DNA of 64,000 nucleotides, taken from contig CM057473.1 in the NCBI GenBank assembly GCA_030035585.1, positions 14,310,501 to 14,374,500 of the forward strand, in the 5' to 3' direction. A program made the translations under genes and the position numbers. Within the stretch, counting starts at the first letter, position 1; the number at the start of each line of letters is the position of its first letter. Origin of the DNA: Dugong dugon. Lineage: Eukaryota > Chordata > Mammalia > Sirenia > Dugongidae. The notes beneath the pieces are model-generated. The model made no database searches. It saw only the letters and a list, made by a program, of their open reading frames with translations, and was not told where the DNA came from. This document shows, one piece after another, positions 58,092 to 64,000 of the stretch.

Positions 58092-61000
58092 GTGGCCTCA
58101 AGCAGGATCCCACTCATAGCAACCCTATGTACAACACAACCAACATAACAAAACACTACCGGGTCCTATGCCATTCTCACAGTCGTTCCTATGCTTGAGC
58201 CCATTGTTGTAGTCACTGTGTCAATCTGTCTCGTTAAGGATCTTCCTCTTTTTCACTAACCCTCTACTTTACAAAATATGATGTCATTCTCCAGGGACTG
58301 ATTCCTTCTGATAACATGTCCAGAGTACATGAAATGAAATCTTGCCATCCTTGCTTCTAAGAAGCATTCTGGCTATACTCCTTCTGAGACAGATTTGTTC
58401 TTCTTCTGCCAGTCCGTGGTATATTCAATATTCTTTGCCAGCACCATGATTTAAAAGCATCAGCTCTTCTTCAGCCTTTCTTATTCACTGTCAGGCTTTC
58501 ACATGAATATGAGGTGACTAAAAATACTATGCCTTGAGTCAGGAGCACTTTAGCCCTCAAAGTGATATTTTTGCTTTTTAACACTTTAAAGGGATTTTTT
58601 GCAGCAGATTTGCCAACTGCAGTATGTCATTTTATTTCTTGACTTCTGCTTCAGTGGGCGTTGATTGTGAATCCAAGTAAAATGAAATCCTCGACAACTT
58701 CAATATTTTCTCCATTTATTATGATTTTGCTTACAGTTCCAATTGTGAGAATTTTTGTCTTCTGTATGTTGAAGTGCAATTCGTAGTGAAGGCTGTAGTC
58801 TTTGATCTTACCAGTAAGTGCTTCAAGTCTTCTTCACTTTCAGCAAGCAAGGTTGTGTCATCTGCATATCACAGATTGTTTATAAGTCTTCCTCCAGTCA
58901 TGATGCCACGTTCTTCTTCATATAGTCCAGCTTCTTGGATTATTTGCTCAGCATACAGGTTGAATAAGTATGGTGAATGGGCACAACCCTGACACACACC
59001 TTTTCTGAATTTAAACCATACATTAACCCTGTGTTCTGTTTGAATAACAGCCTCTTATTCTATGTACAGGTTCCTCACGAGTACATTAAGTTTTCTGGAA
59101 TTTCCGTTCTTTGCAATTTTATCCATAATTTGTTATGATCCACACAATTGAATGCCTTTGCAGAGTCAATAAAACACAGGTAAATATCATTCTGGTATTC
59201 TCTGCTTTCAGCCAAGATCTGTCATCAGCAATGGTATCCCTCAGTCCATGTCCTCTTCTGAATCCTCTTAAACTTCTGGAAGTTATCTGTCAATGTACTG
59301 CTGCAACCACTTTTAAATGATCTTTAGCAAAATTTTACTTCTGTGTGATATTAATGATATTGTTTGATAATTTCCAAATTCTGTTGGATCACCTTTCTTT
59401 GGAATGGGCACAAATACGGAACTCTTCTAGTAGGTTGGCCAGGAAGCTGTCTTCCAAATTTCTTGACATAGACAAGTGAACACCTCCAGCACTGCATCCA
59501 TTTGCTGAAATATCTCAGTTGGTATTCTGTAAATTCCTGGAGCTTTGTTTTTCATCACTCCCTTCAGTGCAGTTTGGACTTCCTCCTTGAGTACTATTGG
59601 TTCTTCATCATACACTACCTCCTGAAATGGTTGAACGTTGACAGATTCTGTTTGGTACAGTAACTCTGTATTCCTTCCATCTTCTTTTGATGCTTCTTGT
59701 GACTTTCAAAATTTTTCCAGCAGAATCCTTCAATATTGCAACTTGAGAACTGAATTTTTTCTTCAGTTCTGTCGGCTTGAGAAATGCCTAGTGTATTCTT
59801 CCCTTTTGGTTTCCTAACCCCAGGTGTTTGCACAGTTCATTATAATATTTTACTTTGTCTTCTTGAGCTACCTTTAAGTTTTCTGTTCAGCTCTTTTACT
59901 TCATCATTTCTTGCTTTCACTTTAGCTACTCTATGTTCAATAGCAAGTTTCAGACGCTCTTCTGACATCCATTTTGGTTTTTTCTTTCTTCCTTTCTGTT
60001 CAATGACCTCTTGCTTTCTTAATATATAATATCCTTGGCATCATTCCAAAACTCGCCTGGTCTTCAGTCATTAGTGTTCAATGTGTCAAATCTATTCTTC
60101 AGCTGGTATCTAAATTCAGGTGGGATATACTTAAGATTGTACTTTGGCTCCTGTGGACTCATTCTAATTTTCTTCAGCTTCAACGTGAACTTGCATATGA
60201 GCAATTGATGGTCTGTTCCACAGTCAGCCCTTGGCCTTGTTCTGACTGATGACATTGAGTTTTCCATCATTTCTTTCCACAGATGTAGTTGATCTGAGTC
60301 CTGTATTTTTCATCAAGTAAGGTCCACAAGTATAGTCACTGTTTATGTTGTTGAAAAAAGTATTTGCAAGGAATAAGTCTTTGGTCTTGCAAAATTCTAT
60401 CATGCCATCTCCGGCACTGTCATGAATTAAATTATGTCCCCCAAAAGTGTGTGTATCTGTTTGGCTGGGCCATGATCCCACGTATTATGTGATTTTCTTA
60501 TATGCTATAAATCTTGCCTCTATGATGTTAGTGAGGGAGGACACGCGGGAGTTGTGTTAGTGAGGCAGGACTCAATCTACAAGATTGGATTGTGTCCTGA
60601 AGCAATCTTTTGGGATATAAAAGAGAGAACTGAGCAGAGAGACAAGGGGACCTCATACCACCAAGAAAGCAGTGCCAGGAGCAGAGTGTGCTGAGAGCTC
60701 CTAGTCCAGGGGAACATTGATGAGAAAGCTGACAGAGAGAGAAAGCCTTCCTCTGGAGCTGACACCCTGAATTTGGACTTTTAGCCTACTTGACTGTGAA
60801 AAAATAAATTTCTCTTTATTAAAGCCATCCACTTGTGGTATTTCTGTTGTAGCAGCACTAGACAACTAAGACAATCACCAAGACCATATTTCCCAATTAA
60901 AGATCCTTCTTCATTGTTTCCAACTTTTGCATTCCAATCACCAGTAATTATCAGTGTATCTTGTTTATATGTTTGATCAATTTCAGACTGCAGAAGTTGG

Positions 61001-61800
61001 TAAATACCTTCACTTTCTCGATCTTTGGCTTTAGTGTTGGTGTGTAAATTTGAATAATAGTCTTATTAACTGGTCTTCTTTGTAGACATATGAATATTAT
61101 CCTATCCCTGATAGCATTGCACTTTAGGATAGCTTTTGAAATGTTCTTTTTGACCATGAATGTGATGCCATTCTTTCTCAATGTGTCATTTCCAGCATAG
61201 TAAATCATATGTTTATTTTATTTAAAATGTCCAGTGCCAGTCCATTTCAGCTCACTAATGCCTAGGTTATCAATTTTTATGTGGTCATTTTTTTTTTATG
61301 ATTTCCAATTTTCCTAGGTTCATACATCCTACATTCGATGTTCTGATTATTAATGGTTGTTTGCTAGATTTATACTCCTTACATTCTATGTTCTGATTAT
61401 TAAAGCTTGTTTACAGCTGTTTCTTCTCTTTTTGTGTCATATCACCTCAGTAAATGAGGGCCCTGAAAGCTTGACTCCATCCGTGTCATTAAGGTTGACT
61501 CTACTTTGAGGAGACAGCTCTTCCCCAGTTGTATTTTGAGTGCCTTCCAACCTGAGGGGCTCATCTTTCAGCACTATACCAATGTTCTGCTCCTATTCAT
61601 AAGATTTTTACTGGCTAATTCTTTTCAGAAGTAGACCACCAAGTCTTTCTTCCTAGTCTGTCTTCATCTGGAAGCTCTGCTGAAACCTGTCCACCATTGG
61701 TGACCCTGTTGGTATTTGAAATACTGGTGGCATAGCTTCCAGCATCACAGCGGCAGACAAACCTCAACAGTATGACAATCTGACAGACTTGTAAAGACAT
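58092..61800 (-). mobile_element. Full-length RTE LINE, copy D, split by an LTR
   Basis: A minus-strand RTE of about 3.25 kb once the LTR at 60418-60873 is removed. The 3' tail is at the left ('ggtggcctcaagcaggatcc') and the 5' end at the right ('cagtatgacaatctgacaga'). The endonuclease piece is in the minus frame 61208-60951 ('MIYYAGNDTLRKNG', 'RPVNKTIIQIYTPT'). The linker piece is at 60270-60064. The RT start is at 59615-59427 ('KNKAPGIYRIPTEIFQQM'). YADD codons are intact at 58857-58868. Frames are broken, so it is inactive. 'gcacacaca' on both outer sides may be the target duplication, but the DNA there is simple-repeat-like. Confidence 0.94.
60418..60873 (+). repeat. MaLR/ERVL-type solo LTR inside RTE copy D
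   Basis: It starts 'tgtcatgaattaaattatgt' and ends 'gacaactaagaca' (456 bp). It shares blocks with 54894-55429: 'cctcataccaccaagaaagc', 'gacagagagagaaagccttc' and 'tggtatttctgtt'. RTE text stops at 'atctccggcac' and resumes at 'atcaccaagacc', so the LTR split an existing RTE. The exact duplication is blurred ('ggcac' against 'atcac'). Confidence 0.88.
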
Positions 61801-61900
61801 ATATATACATGCACACACAATATATAACATATATATATACACACATATATATAAATTATATAGAAATATATACACATATGTGTGTGTATATATATAGTCA
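61798..61900. repeat. TA/CA/TG simple repeat
   Basis: 'atatatatacatgcacacac' continues into alternating TATA, CACA and TGTG runs. It is partly self-complementary and lies next to the RTE 5' end. Confidence 0.85.
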
Positions 61901-62055
61901 TACACGTAATTTTAAAATCTTATTCATTACATTCTTCCTTTTCTTTGGTAATGTGAAATTCTCAGAAGTTAACACAGCACTACAAAACAAATAATGTAAT
62001 GTTAAATAGTTCTCAAGATATGTAAATGTCAGTCAACAGAGCCAATACAAGTGAA

Positions 62056-62922
62056 ATTGTTGTTAGTTGCTGTCGAGTTGGCTCTGACTCATGGCGTATA
62101 ACAGAATGAAAATTTGCTCGATCATTTGCAATTTTCATGATTGTTTGTATGTTTGAATCCATTGTTGTAGTTTGTCTTAGGCTGAGTTCTCTAGAGAAAC
62201 AAAACCAGTAAAATATATAAATATATATAGAGAGAAATCTATATCAAGGAAAAGGCTCACATGATTGTAGAGGCTGGAACGTTACAAATCCATGGATCAA
62301 GACAGAGGCTTCTCCTGATTCACATAGTCACAGAGGCTGGATAACTCAAGATCAGCAGGTCGGAGAGCAGGGCTCTTGCTCACAGGCTGTGAAGACCGAC
62401 AAATCCCAAAATTGGCAGATAAGCTGCTAGCTCAAGGCTCAAGAAATGGAGTTCAGAGGAATGGGAGGCAGCTGCAGGATCCAGAGCATGCAAAAGCCAG
62501 AATTTCTACTTATATTTGGATGCAGGCCACAGGCCCAAGAAAACTCCTTTTCAATTTATTGACTACTCATAGTAGATCTCATCATGGGAGTAATCACATA
62601 TAAACACTGAGAATCATGGTCCAGCCAAGTGGACACACAGTATTAACCATCACATGGTTATTGTGTCAATCCATCTCATTGAGGGTTTCCCTCATTTTAG
62701 CTGACCCTCTACTTTATCAACCATGATGTTCTTTTCTATGGATTGGTCTTTTCTGACGAAGTGTCCAAAGTAAGCACGCCAAAGTCTTGCCATCCTTGCT
62801 TCAAAGGAGCATTCTGGTTTTATTTCTTCAAATACTGATTTATTTGTTATTCTGGCTGTCCACAATATATTCAATATTTTTCACCAACACCTCAAGTCAA
62901 ATGTATCAATTCTTCTTATTAC
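62056..62922 (-). mobile_element. RTE LINE 3' end, copy E, split by an LTR
   Basis: 'gttgttagttgctgtcgagt' through 'gaatccattgttgtag', then after the LTR 'ttgtgtcaatccatctcatt' to 'gtatcaattcttctt'. It corresponds to the last 400 bp of the RTE. The minus frame at 62874-62692 keeps 'MNILWTARITNKSVFEE', the RTE C-terminal segment. 5' truncated. Confidence 0.92.
62173..62654 (-). repeat. Solitary ERVL/MaLR-type LTR, 482 bp, in RTE copy E
   Basis: It begins 'tgtcttaggctgagttctct' and ends 'gtattaaccatcaca'. A 5-bp duplication with one change, 'tagtt' (62168-62172) and 'tggtt' (62655-62659), encloses it. It is close in sequence and identical in length to the LTR at 34352-34833. Confidence 0.9.
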
Positions 62923-62924
62923 CA

Positions 62925-63475
62925 GGTGGAAATCCCAGGTTTTGCTTGGCGTGGCTCTTGTCAGCCAATAAACAAAAGGTAAATGTGGGAGAATGTAAAC
63001 GTGCCTTTATTTCGTTGTGCAAGGAAAGGAAGTAATTAGGGCTGTTGCCACCAAGACTGCTTTGAAAGGGCGAGGGAAATAGGTTATTTTTAATGGGTTT
63101 ACAAGTTGGGAGTTCATACAAGTTACATCAGCAACATTCTTAATCATACCAAGCAGGCATCAGGATTTTCACAGGCAGGACAAGCAAAGGAACGGCAATG
63201 GTCAAGCAATGGGGCTGGAATTCTAACACAAATTGCGAGGCCATCTAAGCAATGGGACTGGAGTTTTAATTCAAAAATGGCGAGGCTGGCCAAGCAATGT
63301 GGCTGGAAATCTGATGCAAAAATTGTGAGGCAGGCCAAGCAAGCTTTAGTGGGATTTTCTACAGCCTGGGGACCTCTGTATTATTTTGACCTCTTTTTTC
63401 ATTGCCCAGTGAAGAGCAAAAGGAAAACTGGCAAATTTATTTGGGAATTCTATAGTTGAAGCAAAAGGAAACAAA
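62925..63475 (-). repeat. Probable ERV LTR, antisense, with tandem units
   Basis: 'tggaaatcccaggttttgct' then 'aacgtgcctttatttcgttg' (complement of a poly-A signal region). The middle (63203-63345) holds 43-45 bp tandem units, each starting 'caagcaatg' or a close variant. The 117-codon ORF at 63106-63459 arises from these units and is not a gene. The LTR identity is an inference from the layout. Confidence 0.5.
63203..63345. repeat. Tandem repeat, 43-45 bp, three units and a part
   Basis: 'caagcaat' begins at 63203 and 63291, with 'taagcaat' at 63246 and 'caagc' at 63336. Each unit has 'ctgga' and '.aaattg.gaggc' downstream. Confidence 0.85.
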
Positions 63476-64000
63476 GCACACTTTCACCAGAAATATCCAA
63501 ATAATTCAGACCAGTTTCTCAATTTTACTTTTGTTGAAATGAGATTTATTTCATTTACTATAATTTGAAATATTTTTCACTTCAATGAGTGATGATTCAA
63601 CTAACATAATAGCTATATATTGCACATTGCACATAGAAGATCATATGTCAGGTGCACTGGTAGAGCTTCTCCTTGTTGGGGCCATTTTTTACACAGGTAA
63701 TTTTACACTTCTACACATCAAAGATATCTGCAGGGTGAGAGAGTATGTATTTAAGTGTGTGTGTGCACACGTGTATTCTTGTATGTGTGAGAAGTCTCTT
63801 ATAAGATGATCACAAGTTAGAGAAAATGCATTTATTTTTTTAATAACAAACAACCCATCTTGATCTTGTGTATGACTTTTTGATACTCTGGTTGTTCCCA
63901 ACACATAACACCTGTTCAATAAAGCTGCATGGTAATACAATCTTTGAATTATATTATTCATCTGCTCTATCAGTTTCATCAGCTGAGCTTGAGAGAAGCT
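63476..64000. other. Unassigned sequence
   Basis: AT-rich with a short (TG)n at 63757-63766. No gene or family recognised. Confidence 0.4.

Noticed and set aside
61798..61900. Cruciform or origin-like palindrome
   Set aside because: It is low-complexity TA/CA/TG sequence, and its self-complementarity follows from that.
63203..63345. CRISPR-like array
   Set aside because: Units are contiguous and diverged, without unique spacers, in a mammalian LTR context.
63106..63459. A 117-codon ORF with internal repeats, suggestive of a repeat protein
   Set aside because: The repeats come from 43-45 bp DNA units, not a multiple of three throughout, inside a probable antisense LTR.

Overview
This window looks like nuclear DNA from an elephant, or a close paenungulate relative. 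Three things point there. There are many AfroSINE copies, recognisable by a tRNA-like head ('ccctggtggtgcagtggtt') and a tail close to 'tatgagtcggaatcgactc'. There are several near-full-length copies of an RTE/BovB-type LINE of the kind abundant in elephant. There are L1 3' untranslated regions ending in 'cttcatctaaagtacaataa' and L1 5' UTRs that I recognise as elephant-lineage. The sequence is AT-rich and carries no convincing intact protein-coding gene, tRNA, rRNA or CpG island. It reads as an intergenic or deep intronic stretch built from nested transposable elements. Species assignment rests on recognition of repeats, not on a database search.

Layout. 1-9 kb: mostly unassigned DNA with an old antisense L2 broken by an LTR fragment (2.4-3.3 kb), an L1 3' end, an L1 ORF2 fragment (4.8-6.3 kb), a small DNA transposon (6.6-7.1 kb) and a minus-strand 5'-truncated L1 with a 15-bp target duplication (7.76-8.61 kb). 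9-15 kb: simple repeats, AfroSINEs, a decayed L1M and an LTR. 18.8-22.1 kb: near-full-length RTE, minus strand. 23.2-25.7 kb: an L1-like element with 5' UTR, ORF1 and 3' UTR but no ORF2 (HAL1-like). 31-37 kb: hAT element split by an AfroSINE, solitary LTRs, and a full-length plus-strand RTE split by an LTR, followed by a second RTE 3' fragment. 37.8-39.5 kb: L1 5' UTR and a class I ERV solo LTR. 39.5-46.8 kb: largely unassigned, with MIR, hAT and L2 remnants. 46.8-53.5 kb: three L1 3' UTR insertions, one with a 5' inversion, around an old HAL1-like element. 53.7-55.4 kb: an AfroSINE, ERVL-like remnants and a MaLR-type solo LTR with a perfect 5-bp duplication. 55.4-58.1 kb: unassigned, with one weak exon-like ORF. 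58.1-63.5 kb: a third full-length RTE split by a MaLR-type LTR, a truncated RTE split by a 482-bp LTR, and an antisense LTR with internal tandem units.

How the parts relate. The RTE LINEs (endonuclease plus reverse transcriptase) are the likely source of machinery for AfroSINEs, which share their 3' tail. Elephant L1s could have supplied machinery to the HAL1-like elements, which keep the L1 tail without encoding reverse transcriptase. All coding remnants carry stops or frameshifts. I see no new biological system. The interest lies in the insertion chronology and in the ORF2-less L1 derivatives.
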